The position numbers and the translations under genes are program-made. This document shows positions 30,501 to 44,700 of a stretch of DNA of 64,000 nt, piece after piece. Where the stretch lies: NCBI GenBank assembly GCA_004794655.1, contig SMMW01000065.1, forward strand, positions 62,001 to 126,000, given 5' to 3'. This DNA is from Marisa cornuarietis. Its lineage: Eukaryota; Mollusca; Gastropoda; Architaenioglossa; Ampullariidae. Position 1 is the stretch's first letter. Each line of letters starts with the position of its first letter. Under the pieces are notes generated by a model, which was given only the letters and a program-made list of their open reading frames with translations, was not told the DNA's origin and ran no database searches.

Positions 30501-33500
30501 TTAACTTGATTGACATTATGTAGTTTATCTGATGATGAAGGTTGCAATAATCGATGAAGCTCGTGTACGAACCACCAACCCCCCCCCCACCAATACACAC
30601 AGGACAGAAAAACCCAGCTAGCATTGCACAGCAGTTTTGTTCTTTAAATTACAATAATAATATATTTAAGCGAACTTTATTTCCATTATTTTTCTTGTCA
30701 GTGCACGCTACAGTCACTTAAACTTGACAAAAGCTTTTTATGCATTTCGAATTTATACCGTTAAACAGTTAAAGATGCACGATTTACACATTTCACTGAG
30801 CATTTTACTTCTCATTTCAGCTTTAAATTTCAGGGGATGTGGACCTGATATGCCCCTAGCAATACAAGAAGAAACAGAGAACTATGAAATAATTTGTGAA
30901 AACATCCGCTCTGATTATAATGTCCAGTGGCAGCTGACTTGGACGATCTCAAACCAGACTAATAACAACCCAGGCTCTTGTCTTCTTTCCAACTTACCAC
31001 GCTGCTCAGGTGCAAATGGCCTTGTTGTATTCTCTCGGCCCAACTACACTGTCTCTCTGGCAACGATCTTGAAGGTTGACAGGACCTCACTAGGTGTGGC
31101 CAGTTTTACTTGTCAAGATGTCAAGACAGTAGATCACGGACCAGTCAGTAGTTGCAGTATTGACATAATTTGTAAGTATTTGTTCCCAAGCACACACTCA
31201 CTTTTACTTACTCTCATTTGATCACTGTAGCATTTCAGCCAGGAGACTTGCTTAGGCAAGCAATTGGAAAACTTTTCTGAGAAGGTTAACGAGATGGCAA
31301 GATCTGGGCAAAAATTTCATGGTGATTTTAATACATCGTTATCTTCTACGTAAACCCAAATACGAAGCTTCCTGGTTCGTCATGTCAACTCTCCGAACGT
31401 TTATTGCATCGCGACAACTGCTCGTGTAAACTGTGTGGAGTGAAGTTGGTAGCATGCATTTTCTCAGTAACGTTTGGTGATGCCGATCTTACAGTGTTCT
31501 GTTAACTATTCAAGTGACCTGAAACAAAAAATCAGCTGTAATCTAATCGATCTTTAAGAGAGGTTAGCTCCCTTCGTATAGTTGGCATATGCATTCATCC
31601 CAAAGCAAATGATAACACTATCTAGGATTTTCTTGATAATTATAATGAATAACTTCAAGTTTGAACAAAGATCCCTAAGTTTTAGCATCAATTGGACACC
31701 AAAATCAGGGATAAAGCTGACTACTATTGTTACTGTATCATTTTCCTTTCGTCTGTCAGACGCTGGAGCATCTAATAATAATAATAATAGTTTGTGCACT
31801 TGTATCGCGAAGCATCACGACCAAGATAGGCCACACTCTTTACGCTGACCAGTGATGATGAAAGGAACATTTGAATATTAGGCAACACACAATGAACGGT
31901 GAGATACGTACAGGCACACTGAATAAAATAAAGATGAAGTACAAGAGTAGACGGAATAAATGTATAAAGGGATATAGGGAATGTGAAAAAATGGATTAGT
32001 TGCATAATGGTGCACATGACAGACAATATTGCAACAAGTATTTATGATAGTAATTTAGAGATAGTACTAAGGGAACAAAAATGTTTTGAGCGTTTGAATA
32101 TGAGAGTGATGAATGTGATGTGGAAGAGAGCTTCACTGTTTAGCAGCACATATAGAGAGAACGTCCGTTGTCCGTATGTGTCTTTGTGGGAGGGAGGGAA
32201 AGAATGCGCGAGTCGGATGAGGAGCGAAGGTTTTGGGCAGGGGTGTGGAAAGAGAAGATTTCAGTATAGTAGCGGGGGGAGGAACCATCAAAGAGTCGAT
32301 ATCATAGAGAGCTTGTAGTCTGTTCTATCTTTAACTGGTAGCCAATGAGGAGAGTGAAGAAGTAGTGTGACATTTTCAGATTTACAAATCCGGAAAACGA
32401 GACGGTAAATGCAGCTTTACAATGAGGAACTGTAAACAGCCAGCAAGAAGAGTTTCAGTAGCCTAGTTTACACAGAACAAATGACCAGATGAGATTTTTG
32501 GTGGCTGGGATGAACAGAGTATGGCGAACGGAGCTGATCTTCCAAAGTTTATAATACACAGCACGACAGATGTTATAAACACGATTATCAAGAGATATGT
32601 CAGAAGCTTTTATGTAACCTAAGCTACGTAGTGAAATTATGAAAAGAACATCGGCAATGCCTACTCGAGCAGAGACAGACAGTACAGAATGAACTCTTGC
32701 TTTCCTCTTTGAAAACATCAGAGCTTCTGTTTTCTTTTAAAAAGAACTTCAGGCTAGAAGATTGCTTTGACTGTACCTCCTTGATAACACTGACATCTCA
32801 TTGTACTGACGATCTTGAGGAGACTGATGTCATCACGTCTACATCACAATCTAGCTGTGAGGACCTCTTCAATGCAGCTTCTCCAATGAAGTCTTGATCC
32901 CGCAACAAGAGTCGGCTTATGATTTTCTTCAAACGAAGCTATGAGCTACGGCAAAATGACAAGCGAGGTGATAGCAAAGAATTAAAGAGCGCCAAAAATG
33001 ATCTGTGAAAAGTAATATGCATAAAGAATTTGGATTTCAGGTGCTTTCAAACCTCTGACCTTAACCTACAGGATAAACTCAGCATGTGAGATGCATGAAT
33101 GCTTTAGAAATTGTAAGAGCCGTCTCGCTATTCTTAATATCACAAAAACCAGAATGGAACATAAACAGATTGACCCTACCTCTTCCGTTTCGGAGTACAA
33201 AATTAATGAATAGTTATTTTTTTTCTTTAATTACATATCACATCTCAGAATATAAAATGGAAAGATAATATATATTGTATAGGAATCAAAATCTTAAATG
33301 TCAGATTGGCCATTTAAGCTTGGAAAATGTACATCAATGTGTACGTTAAACTTGGGTTTAACCTTGCTTGTTTGCAGTAAAATCTTCTTATGCACTAAAC
33401 ATAGCCTATACTAGATTCAACATTTAGTCACAAGAATTTTTCATTTAATTCATGCAATTATAGTACGCTTGATGGTTATTATATGTAAATGTGAATGTTT

Positions 33501-35732
33501 TGCCGTAGACGGAGCAGAGGTTTCATCGTGCAGCATTCAAACACTTCAAAATGGCTCAGTCTGGAGTTTCACAGGCAAGTGCAACATCACAAAAGTGTTC
33601 TCAACTTTAAACCACTATGCCTGTCATCTCTGGCAAAACCAAGATGTAAGTAATCGTGAATAGAATCTGGTACTTGGCTAATGCATGAAATGTTTCTGTT
33701 GACATGTCCATGCTTGCACACTCATTCACAATCACACATAGAACTGCATAAACACACAATAAAAATAGTTGGATCTATGGCCTGAGACATTTGCAGTCCC
33801 TTAAAGTAAATATATGCACAGGGTAAATATTGACACAAAATGGAACTATGAAGTGTGTTCTCCAAAGTTTAAACCTTATTATGTACAAGCTCGGCTTTAG
33901 AAACTGCTGTTTCAGTAGGTTTCATGTCTCATTCTGCTTACAACGGAGCAGTTTTTACACATATCTGCATGTGAGACGCAGGTAACAAAGCAATGAGTTT
34001 CTTGCTTTATGACTAATGAGGTATCGAAACTCAGCAACAAATTTATTAAAAATTGTAACGCACATCATCATGACACAGATAGATTGCACTCTCTACACAG
34101 ACCAGTAAATGATGAATGAACAATTAGATAATTACAGACAGTGAACGGTGAGATCCTTATATGCACACTATTTACCTCATTTATTACACACCTCAAGAAA
34201 ATCAATGAAGTGGGATTAGGCTGATGTTTTGATATCAAACTGATATATCTAAAACATTTGAACTAAATAAGTCACTACAGATATGGCTGCTTGGTAAACC
34301 TGTTATCCTTAAGCCTCCTTCTGAAAGTGCTTACGAAAGAAATAAGTATTTGAAAAATTCTGTAGTCCCTTTAGGTTTTCTTTATCCCCCTTTAACTACA
34401 AATAGCACATTAACAGCTAGTGGTTTCGGGAAGTATAATTCATTTTGATAAACTGTTTTTATGTAGAGTGCATCAGGAATAGAAGTAGCCAACGTTGCAT
34501 ACAGCCCTACCCTCGATAACACCAGCCCACCATATGCATATGGTTCCTGTTCCTATTCTGTGCCGCTGCCTATGGAGAGTGGCATTTACAACTTTAGTAT
34601 AGTTGTATTCCCTGGTGAAACAAACAGGAATGTTGGGACTATTACTATTGGTGAGTTATTCATTATACTAACAGTTAAAAATAGTTACTGGCGCACTGAA
34701 TTTATAGAAGACTGCTGTGATGAGAGTCTTGCTCTCTAGCCATCACTTCATCAATTGATGTGTGATGATGTTTACATATTTTTGTTGTATTTTGTTGCTT
34801 TAGTGGGTTTTAACTCTGGGAATGTCCCCACTTATCTTTGAATGGTTATAGGTTTCAAAGTATAAAGCCTGATTTGATTGAGATTTGGGGTGTATGGAAT
34901 GCCAGACGGGGCTAGCACCTCTGATTGGCTTAGCTTATCATGTCCATGCATTCATACTAGTGCATACACCCATCTAGGGTCCTTTTCTGGTACTCAGCAT
35001 TACCTGTACCTCTAAGTAGTTGCCAGCATGCGGCGATGAGTACATCCTAATTAACAGGTAAAATAAAGCACCCTTTAAATAAAAGTTTATTATTATTATT
35101 ATTATATATATATTATTATTATTTGCATGTGGCAACGTACATCCCCTAGCTGAACCACGCTTTTTAAAGTCAGTGTTCACTAGCAATTGTATTAAACTGT
35201 TTATTACTTTCTTTAAAGCAAGGCCTCTGCATCCCCCCAGCATCAACTGCTCAATGTCTACATTTCCATTTGTGAGGGAGAGTGGGGACTTGCTCTGTAC
35301 CTGTACAGCATTAGACCTTGGATTACCCAGAGGACGACTAATTGGATATTATGGTGGTCAGAAACTTAATGCAAGTGATTTTGGTAGTGGATACTTGTAT
35401 TTTGAAAAGAAGAACCTGACCAGAACTGATAATGGAACTTCTATCAAATGTGTACTGGACTGGGCCACACAAGACACTGATGATATGGCCCCCACCTTTA
35501 CACTTCATATTGCATGTAAGATATGCAGATTTTCCATTAGGCTGCCTGACAACAGTTCGTATTAGTAGGCTGGCAACAGTAATCGTGTCAAAAATAATGG
35601 AACATATCGTAGTCACAGCGATTGTTGTCAGACTGTCACATAATAGTGCTCACTGTCGTAATGTCAGCCCTGATTTTAAAAGTGTCTTCTGATAAATTGG
35701 TGACTTCTCATTCACAGTCAATGCATTATACG

Positions 35733-35779
<47 letters not shown>

Positions 35780-38700
35780 TGTGTGTGTGTTAGCAAAAGA
35801 CGTTTGTGCTAGTCTTTGCGGCAGTATGAGTGAGAAGCTATTTAAAGGAGTTGTCTGGTGTAAAGTGCATTGTGTAAACTGTAATGCAAAGAGGTTTTTC
35901 CCAAGAATAGTGTGCAAACTTATCGCTCACCACCAGTATGGAAGGCTTATCTGATTAAAAAACCCATGCAAAATGTGGATTGTTTCGTCATTCAGTTATA
36001 GAGTTAGCCTTTATAAAACAAATTTTTATTCGTCGAAAGAATAATTTGGTTTCTTTGCTTTTAACCCAGTTTCAATAACAATTTGTGTTGCTAGATGGCC
36101 CAGATGCAGTCACCATTACTGGACCAGATGTGTTTGATATCAACCCATCACAAGTTCAAAGTATCAGTTTAATATGTAAGGAATCAGTGGTCAGCCCTTA
36201 TGTGAACTACACCTGGACCGGCTGCCCTGGTGGTAACCCCAAGTCTCCTATTTGCACTGCTCATCCTTCCTTAAATGACACCAGCTATTTTGTACAATGT
36301 ACTGTAAGCAACCCATTATCACAAGTAACAAGGACAGTAAGCCACACAGTCGAACTGAATTGTAAGTTGCTGAATAGTTAAATTTAATTATTTTTGTTTG
36401 TTATTAAAAGTATTAGACATAAATGTTTCTTAGCATTTTAACACTTTCACTGTTTTATTTATGTTATATTTAAGATAAGCGGCTGGGTATAACAATGCAA
36501 GCTTATGCCCATGTGTTTGTCCATGTATGTATATATTTCTCTTTGTATGTGTGTGCATGTGGGGAAAGGATTACGTGATTAAATATGTAATAGGTATTTT
36601 GAACATTATGAATTAGAACATACTACACCCTTTATCATTAGTTTTCTTGTTTCTTTCATTAAGAAGGTGAAAGAAACGTTAACAGATAAACAAGTTTATC
36701 TCTTTCTAATGAAAAGTTTATTTTGACAGATCCACCAAACAAAGCACCAGTGATCAGTACAGTGTCATCTCTCAACCCCAGTCAACCAGTATATAAGGGA
36801 GATAACCTCACTCTGATCTGCACTGTCCATGGTGGTAGGCCAGTAAATGCAACTCGTGTCACCTTCACTTGTCCACAGATGATGGACACGGGCGACACCA
36901 TAGGAACAACTGGAGTCAGCAGTGGCCTGAGGTTTTTCTCTGTCTCATCTGACAACCAGGGGAACTGTACCTGTAGTGCCGTGTGGAAAAACACGACTTG
37001 GTACACTCAGACAGCTGTGTGGACCCTCATTGTTTATAGTGAGTATAGAAAGCGTGTAAACATGTTTGGAAGCATTTATGTGTTTAGATTTAGGAGGTTA
37101 TGTTTAAGGACGTGTGTCTAAAAATAATACAGATGCACACATTGTTGGGATTTTTACAAACATATATTACTACATACATGTAATGCTTATTTAATGGGAA
37201 TATCGTATAAAAGGTAATGGTTTATATTTTTAAAAGACAATTGTCATTTGTAGATAGAAGTACACATTAGATTTCATAAATACGTTAATGAAAGTAACAG
37301 AAATGTTTTTCATTTGCAATACTTCTACCTACTTAGCAATGACATTAGTAGCTACATGCAATGTTGATTAATTTGTATAAAAAGAACGGTCGATTCTTTT
37401 AAAAATAAGACACAAAGCAGTCTTTATGTTCACGGAAGGGCATATTAGCTGCTATGCACCCAAACCGTTTTGTAAAAACTAAAACTGATTAGAGTCTGAT
37501 ATTAATAGCTGCGTACATAAGATGTAAAAATCGTAGTGAATTTAGGGCAGGGGGAGCAAAATTCTAAGCCATGCGGCGGGCCGGCAAAATTAAAAAACCA
37601 CAACAACAAAACATTAGGCCTGGTCACTACACAAACAAACTGAATGATAATGGAATAAACAAGAAATGGGTACATAATGATGTTCACTTACCGAATTTAT
37701 TGCGCAAAGTGAAGCTGTTTGAATTCGCTCACAATAAAACTTTAAAACTAGCTCTCTTTCTAAATCATCCACCCATAATACTTTATCAGATATGTCAGCC
37801 GTGCTGTTTGTTATCTTTGCATTTTGTCTGTGTTAGAATGTTACGGACTGCAGATTTCTAACGCTGTTGTACTTGATCAATTAAATTTCAATCCAATCAA
37901 CCTAGGCTGAATAAACAATGAAAACAAGTGCATTTAAAATTTTGGCAGACGGGCCGGTCCAAAAACGTCTGCGGGCCGCACTTTGCCCTCCCATGGCTTA
38001 GGGGATTCCACAACATTCTTTTTCCATCCCCTGGCATTGATTACCCTTTGTATTTACAACCATTCTTACAAACAATAAATCTGAATCATTCTGATCACCA
38101 TCAAGCTCGACGCTCCCATTTATCCGGATGTCCCGCTAATAAATAATAAAGAACTACGTTTAATTATTGGTTGTTATTCCATGTGTGTGACACAGACAGG
38201 CTTAGGCGTTATCCTTAGTTTATTCAGTTTAGTCTTGGGCGGAGGACGCAGCGATGTGGGCTAAACAGCACAGTAGAGTTGGCTGTTCAGCCGTGGTATG
38301 ACCCACCTCTCCTACAGTTTGAGTATCAGGTGTTTAGAGACGCAAAAGGGACCCGTTGTGGACACTCGGCAAAGTCGTGATGACAAGCGAGAAGCGATCG
38401 AGCCGACTAACGGGCATAGCAGAGACTGCCGGACCAAGGGAGCTCCTCTTATCGTTATCACCAAAGGGTCTATGACTCTTAGCATGGTGTAGGGAAGACC
38501 GGGAGCGCAGAAACCATGGCTGGGATCGAGTGTATAAAGACGTAAATATTTGTAATAATACGTTAAAGTAATATCTTCAAGCAGGAAAGTTTGTAGCGGT
38601 TAAAAAGCAGCAGCATGTGAATATAGCCACAATCAATAATATAAAATATAAGACATAATATAATGAATAAATGTAACAAAAACTGTCTGGAATGAAATGT

Positions 38701-41700
38701 ACCTAGGACAAATGAGATGAGCATTTAATTGAATAAATAAAGATGGTGCTATTTTTCCGAGTGCGATGCATGATAAATGTTGAGATTGTTGCTTTTTTAG
38801 GTACCTAGGCACTGTTTTCTAATCACAGTTTAAAAGAAATTTAAACAGTGAACATATTGTTAAAGGTGGTCACAAGCTGACAAGTTTTTTTCGGTCAGCA
38901 TAATCACCTTTAGCCGTTTTTATCAGTTATTCATTGAAGGTCTTTTATCTTTCTGTTTTGTATCCTCATTTCGGCAGTATATCTGTCCTTGATAGGACCA
39001 ATTTGAACAATAATGTCTGTCGCAGCACTTTTGGTTTCTCAGCCAGAACGTAAATATTGGCCCCGGGGAACCGGACACGTGGACAATAGTTACGTCAACT
39101 CTAGCTGCCCACGTCAACGTATACTTGCAGGGGGGAAATGTACACGATAATCACACGTCGACCACTCAGTTCACTACTTGGCTCACGAGCCCCCACCCCT
39201 TCCGTTCCCCGACTACAAAACCAAACGACGTGTGATTTCACGTATAACAATAATGGAAAGATTTATTTAACACCAAACATACGAGGTGTGATAGAAAAGT
39301 AATGAGACTAGCAACACTGCATGCGATGTGGTAAGGCTGCGCTGTTGTTACATCGCTTGCAGGTGTATCAGTCGCCTCCCATAGGTCAGTGTGAGTTTAC
39401 ACTCCTTCCGTTTAACTACATGATTGTTGTGACTGCTGTTAGTGACGTTGTGTTGTGGTTGTGCGTCACGCAAACTGGACCAGCGCCATTCGGAGCAACG
39501 TTGTGCCATTACATTTTGTGTTAAGCTTGGAGAATCGACAAGTGGGACGTTTGAAAATTTAAAACAGGCCTATGGGGATTATTCTTTATCCCGAGCTCAA
39601 GTTTTTCCCTGGCACAAATCATTTTTGAAAGGCAGAGAACACGATGAAGATGAACACCGTTCTGGGAGGCCTTCAACTTTGAAAACCGACGAAAACATCG
39701 AACCTGTGAAATCTCTTGTGAGATCAGACAGTCGTTTAACATTAAGAATGTTGAGTGAACAAATAAATTTGAACAGATTTACCGTTAATCAAATTTTGAC
39801 TGAACATTCGCACATGCGCAAGGTCTCAGAAAAAAGGGTCATTGGCGTGAGACCAGACATTACAGACAAATGAATGCTCCATCGTGACAACGCCCCATGT
39901 CACACTTCCCTCTCCGTCACGGAAGTTTTGACCTCAAAAGGCATTCATTACTTACTGCCCATTATGCCTGTCGGCACGTAGGGCAGCGACAAAGGTCCTC
40001 CACTTTTGTCTGTCCTGGGCCAGCCTCGCCACAGTGCCCCAGCTGTGATTTAGGGTCTTCAGTTCTACCTCCACAGTTCGCCGCCAGGTGTTCTTGGGCC
40101 GGCCACGCTTGCGTTTTCCCTCTGGAGTCCAGTGTAAGGCAGTTTTTGTGATGGAGTTGCTCTTGCCTCTGATGACATGGCCAATCCAGCGCCATCGTTG
40201 CTTCATCAGGATGGTGGTCATACTCTCTTGCCCACACTGGGCAAGTAGCTCCTCGTTGGAGATTGTCCTTGGCCAGAAGATGCCCAGGATTCTTCTCAGG
40301 CTTCTGGTGTGGAAGACTGACAGTTTGTTGAGGTCGCTGTCAATCATTCGCCAGAACTCCGAGCCGTACAGAAGAGTGGACAGGACAAGGCTCTGGTAGA
40401 GTCTCAGCTTGGTATGGATGCTGTACTGGGTTGACTTCCAGATGTTGTTTAGGCTACAGAAGATGCCTCTGGCTTTGCTCAGTCTGCTCTGGATGTCACG
40501 GTCTGCTCCTCCATCCTGTTTGACCACGCTGCCCAAGTATGTGAAATTTTCAACCATCGGCAGGTCTTCTCCCTCTATGTTGATCGGTGGTGTTCAGAGT
40601 CATCACTTCTGTCTTTGTCCGTCTGATGTGCAGTCCGACCTGCTTCGCAAAGGTGTTCAGGCGAGTCGTCTTCTCCTGCATATGTCGATGGGTGTGTGAC
40701 AGCAAGGCCAGGTCGTCGGCAAAGTCTAGGTCTTGGAGAGTGTCCATCTTATGCCCCTTGGTTCATCTTCCGTTGTGTGGCGCATTACCCAGTCAATGAC
40801 AAGGTTAAAGAGTAGGGAAGACATCACGCAGCCTTGTATCACTCCAGTCCCGACCTCAAAGCAGATGTCACTGTTACCAACGCAGCATGAAAAGTTCGTA
40901 TAGAAGCTTTTGATCAGCAGCACAATTTCCATTGGTATTCCGTACGCTCTCAAGATGCGCCAAAGGCTTTCTCTGTGGATGCTGTCAAATGCCTTCTGGA
41001 AATCCACGAAATTAATGTAGAGCTGTCTCTGCCACTCTGTACACTGTTCAATGATGTTGCGTAGTGCATCCTCTTCCTCTACGAAAACCAGCCTGTTCTT
41101 CTCTAAGTTGTGCGTCCGTTGCCTCTGAGATTCGTCGAATGATGATCTTTGTCATGATCTTGCTCGAGACGGACAGGAGAGTTATTCCTCGCCAGTTGTT
41201 GCAGTCGCTAAGGGGTCCTTTCTTTGGGATTTTGACGATCACTCCTCTGGTCCAGTCACTTGGGACTTGTTTCCCTTCCCATACTGCTGTAAATAGGGGT
41301 TGCAGGATGTTGGCTGCCAGTTCTGGGTCTTTTTTGAACAGTTCAGCGTTCAGATTGTCTTGGCCTGGTGCCTTTCTGTTCTTCAAGGACTTGATTGCTG
41401 TGATGATTTCCTGCTTCTCTGGTGGGGCGATGTTGACGTCTAGGTCCTCAGTGGCTTCTTGTATGTCGGCTTCTTCGGAAGGTGGTGGTCTGTTCAGAAC
41501 CTCTTTGAAGTGTTCGGCCCAGCGTGCTTCTTGTTCTCTCTCTGTCGTTAGTAGCTTCCCTTCCTTGTCCTTGACTGGGGCATCGTTGGTGCTGTGGAAC
41601 GTGCCGCTAATCGCTTTGGTGGTCTTGTACAGCTTTCCTTGTTCTCCTTTTCTTGCTGCTTCTTCGGCCTCACTTGCCAGGTTGTTCAAGTAGGCACGCT

Positions 41701-44700
41701 TGTCTGTTCTTGCCGAACGCTTCACTTTCTGGTTCATTTCTCTGTACTGTAGTTTGAACTTCTCTTGCAGTCTTTCAGATCTGGTGCTAGCCACCTTCTT
41801 CTTAATGTCTCTTCTTTCCTGTATTGCTTTCCACGTCTCTGGTGTTATCCACTCTTTCTTCTTAGTTTCTTTTAGTCCAAGACTAGTCTCGCTGCTTTTC
41901 TGGTACTCTGTTCTTACAAGGTCCCATCTCTGGTTTATTCTTTCTGTGTCTACCTCGCAGATGTCTGTCATGTCTGCAAGTACCTGAAATCTGTTTTTCA
42001 CTTGAAGAATGAAGGCATTTTTTTAGTTTTGGGTCCTGCAATCTTTCCACATCAAAGCGTCTGTGTGCTGCTGATTTGCGTCATGTATTTCGCAGTTTCA
42101 TTTTTATGTTTGCTACAACAAGGTGATGGTCACTCTCAACATCTCCTCCTCTTCTCACCCTGACGTCGAGTAGAGAACGTCTCCAGATGCCGTCGATCAT
42201 TAGGTGGTCGATCTGGTTACTGTCCCTACCATTGGATGAGCACCATGTTAGCTTGTGGACGTTACGGTGAGGGAATAGTGTTCCTCCAATCACCAGGTTG
42301 TACGTAGTGCATAGCTCCGCTAGTCTCTCTCCGTTCTGATTCATGCAGCCACAACCATGTCTGCCCATGACTCTCTCTACATGGGTGTTGTCGTTCCCAA
42401 CTTTGGCATTCATGTCGCCCATCATAATTAACAGGTCATGGCGGGGTGCTGCACTTACTTCTGTTTGCAATTGGTCGTAAAAGGTGTCCTTCGCCTGATC
42501 ATCGCTATCGTTGGTTGGTGCGTAGCACTGGATCAAGGTCATGTTGCCATGTCTCCCCTTCACTCTGGCTGTAATCAGTCTGCTGTTGATCGGTTTCCAC
42601 TCTCTCAGGCACTTCTCTGTTCCTTTCCTCAGGATGATGGCTACTCCTTCATGGTGTTAGTTGTCTTCTCTGCCAGAGTACAGCACTGTCTCTCTGGTCT
42701 GGGTCTTTACTCTTCCAGAACCTGTCCATCTGCTTTCGCTTACTCCTAGGATGTGTAAGTTGTAACGCCCCATCTCGACCGTAATTTGTGCCAGCTTACC
42801 AGTTTCGTACATGGTACGCACATTCCAGAAACCTATTCTGGTCTTGCATTTGGCGCTCAAGACTTCCATCTTCGTGCCAGTAACTTCCTTTCGGCTTTCA
42901 CTACTAGCAGTCATACAAGGATCTTTCGATACCTCTGGGAGCCCATCGCACACAATAGTGGTATCTTTCTCTGTCGCTGTTTCCGTAACAGTAGTGTTTT
43001 TTACGGGACAGAGTTGTTAGCTCTGTGCCCAACCCCCAACCTGGAGGACCAGAGATCATGTTTTGTCTGGCATCTACCCTTTGACCTGCCCGGCTTGGGT
43101 GGCCCTGCCCGGTATAGCTCTCAGGGTCATCGACACACACAAGCCCCACGACCACGACAAGGTAATGATCCTCGGGGGGGGGGGAGTCATTCATGTGGTT
43201 CCCCAACCTCCCTATTCACCTGACCTCAGCCCCTGTGACTTTTTGTTTTTTTCTAAACTGAAAAATGTCCTCAAAGGATGTCATTTCGGGACTTTAGAAA
43301 ACATCCAAAAGAGTCTAAGGGACATTCTGAAGACCATACCGGTTGAAGACTTCCAGCGCTTCTACCAAAAGTGGGAACGTCTCCATCGGTGTGTAGCTGC
43401 CCAAGGGAACTATTTTGAAGGGGATAACACTGATGTTTGAAAAAAATTAAATCTTTGGTAAATAAAAAATCAGTCTCTTTACTTTTCAATCACACCTCGT
43501 ATAAACAACGAATACAATCGAATGGACTCGTCTAGGGGGGGTCCCAGTATTATCCATGCTAAAACGTACTTATTGATGTTCTCTTCGTGCTGTTACCTCT
43601 CCTAAAACTACCATTCACTCTCGCAAGTGCACCAACTTAGCTCTGTTACAGCTGTTTCTTGTGAGTCTATGCTGTTGGTTAGGTGGAGACCAATACTCCT
43701 GCTGACTGTCTTGACACACTGATGACTTCCCTCGAAGTATTGTCTGACAGTCCGTCGTCCTCCTCGCTCGATCTGCCAACCACGTCAGAGAGCGACGACT
43801 GCTCTCCCGGCGACACAGATTCGAGCTATGTCCCACTCCAGGACACACATGTGGTCTCTTCAACAATTGTGATGCCACATACAGCCGCCAAATGAACACC
43901 ACCAACAGGCGTTCTCAGTCCTTGAGAAACGACGACTTATGGCGGCCTTAATGTCTAAAGCAGCGTTTCTCAACCTTTTACTTGTGACGCCCCCCCAGAC
44001 GAATAAAGGTACGTCCGCGCGCCCCCCTTAGCCACTAATACCTATATGAGATATGAGAAAATGACCGCCTTTGCGGCCCCCTTTTCAGCAGCTTGCGCCC
44101 CCCTTGGGGGGCGCGCCCCCCAGGTTGAGAACCGCGGGTCTAAAGTCTACTTCTCACAGGTAGTGCAAGTCTTGGTCACGTAGCCCTTTAATTTCCACGG
44201 CGACAGCAGGCAGTCTTGACAGTCCGTCGTCACTGACTCGCCTCCTTTCCTCAATGTTCTCTAACCCAAGGTCTTTCCTCCTGAGTCTTGCCCTCGTGGC
44301 TCAAGACTCAGTCTCGAGGTAGAAGTGTAGCTGGCGTTAGAAAGCTGAAGTCGCTTTGGCTGCTAAACAGTTGCTCCGTCCACTCTGACGTCTTGCCAAA
44401 AAGTGTCTCCCCTGTTCTCGTCTCCCTACTTTATTCTCCACATTCGTACAGATACATACAACGAGGGATGCCATTGGTCACTCACTCATCATCCACTCAA
44501 CAACAAGTACAGCCAATAACGACAAGAGAAAATCTACTCCTATTGACCATCAGACCACCGACACGTGGGAGATGGACAGGTGCCTAATCCTCCCTCCCCT
44601 TGTCCTACCTACGTGGTTTTGGCAGACAGGTGTGGGAGCCCCCGAGGTGTCTCTCTTTCCCCAGACATCGTTGGCGCCTCGGCCAGCCGGTCGGTCGCGC

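Larger units (their letters stand above)
39949..43187 (-). mobile_element. APE-type LINE inserted in the mariner
   Basis: About 3.24 kb on the minus strand, flanked by CATTCAT (39942-39948 and 43188-43194), a target-site duplication inside the transposase gene. Order on the minus strand: APE endonuclease, reverse transcriptase, C-terminal region. Broken into at least six frames, so inactive, though every domain is recognisable. Confidence 0.85.
39282..43499 (+). mobile_element. Mariner-type DNA transposon (split by a LINE)
   Basis: Terminal inverted repeats CGAGGTGTGATAGAAAAGT and, at the right end, its near-complement ACTTTTCAATCACACCTCG. Flanked by TA (39280-39281 and 43500-43501). Transposase remnants lie on both sides of an inserted LINE. 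Without the LINE the element is about 1.0 kb, shorter than a full mariner. Confidence 0.88.

Noticed and set aside
30833..31171. Alternative acceptor for gene B exon 2 at the second TTTCAG
   Set aside because: With the phase from exon 1 it reaches a TAG within a few codons, whereas the upstream acceptor gives a complete open Ig domain.
39952..40557. A 201-codon minus-strand frame that could look like a host gene
   Set aside because: It is the C-terminal part of the LINE pol (RWRWIGHVIR, GRPKNTWRRTVE), flanked by the other frameshifted LINE domains.
41064..41693. A 209-codon plus-strand open frame
   Set aside because: It is antisense to the LINE reverse transcriptase on the minus strand, where conserved RT motifs are seen.
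43683..43895. Ser/Asp-rich 70-codon open frame as a gene
   Set aside because: It lies inside the repeat that the mariner interrupted, has no splice or homology support, and ends just before the MITE.
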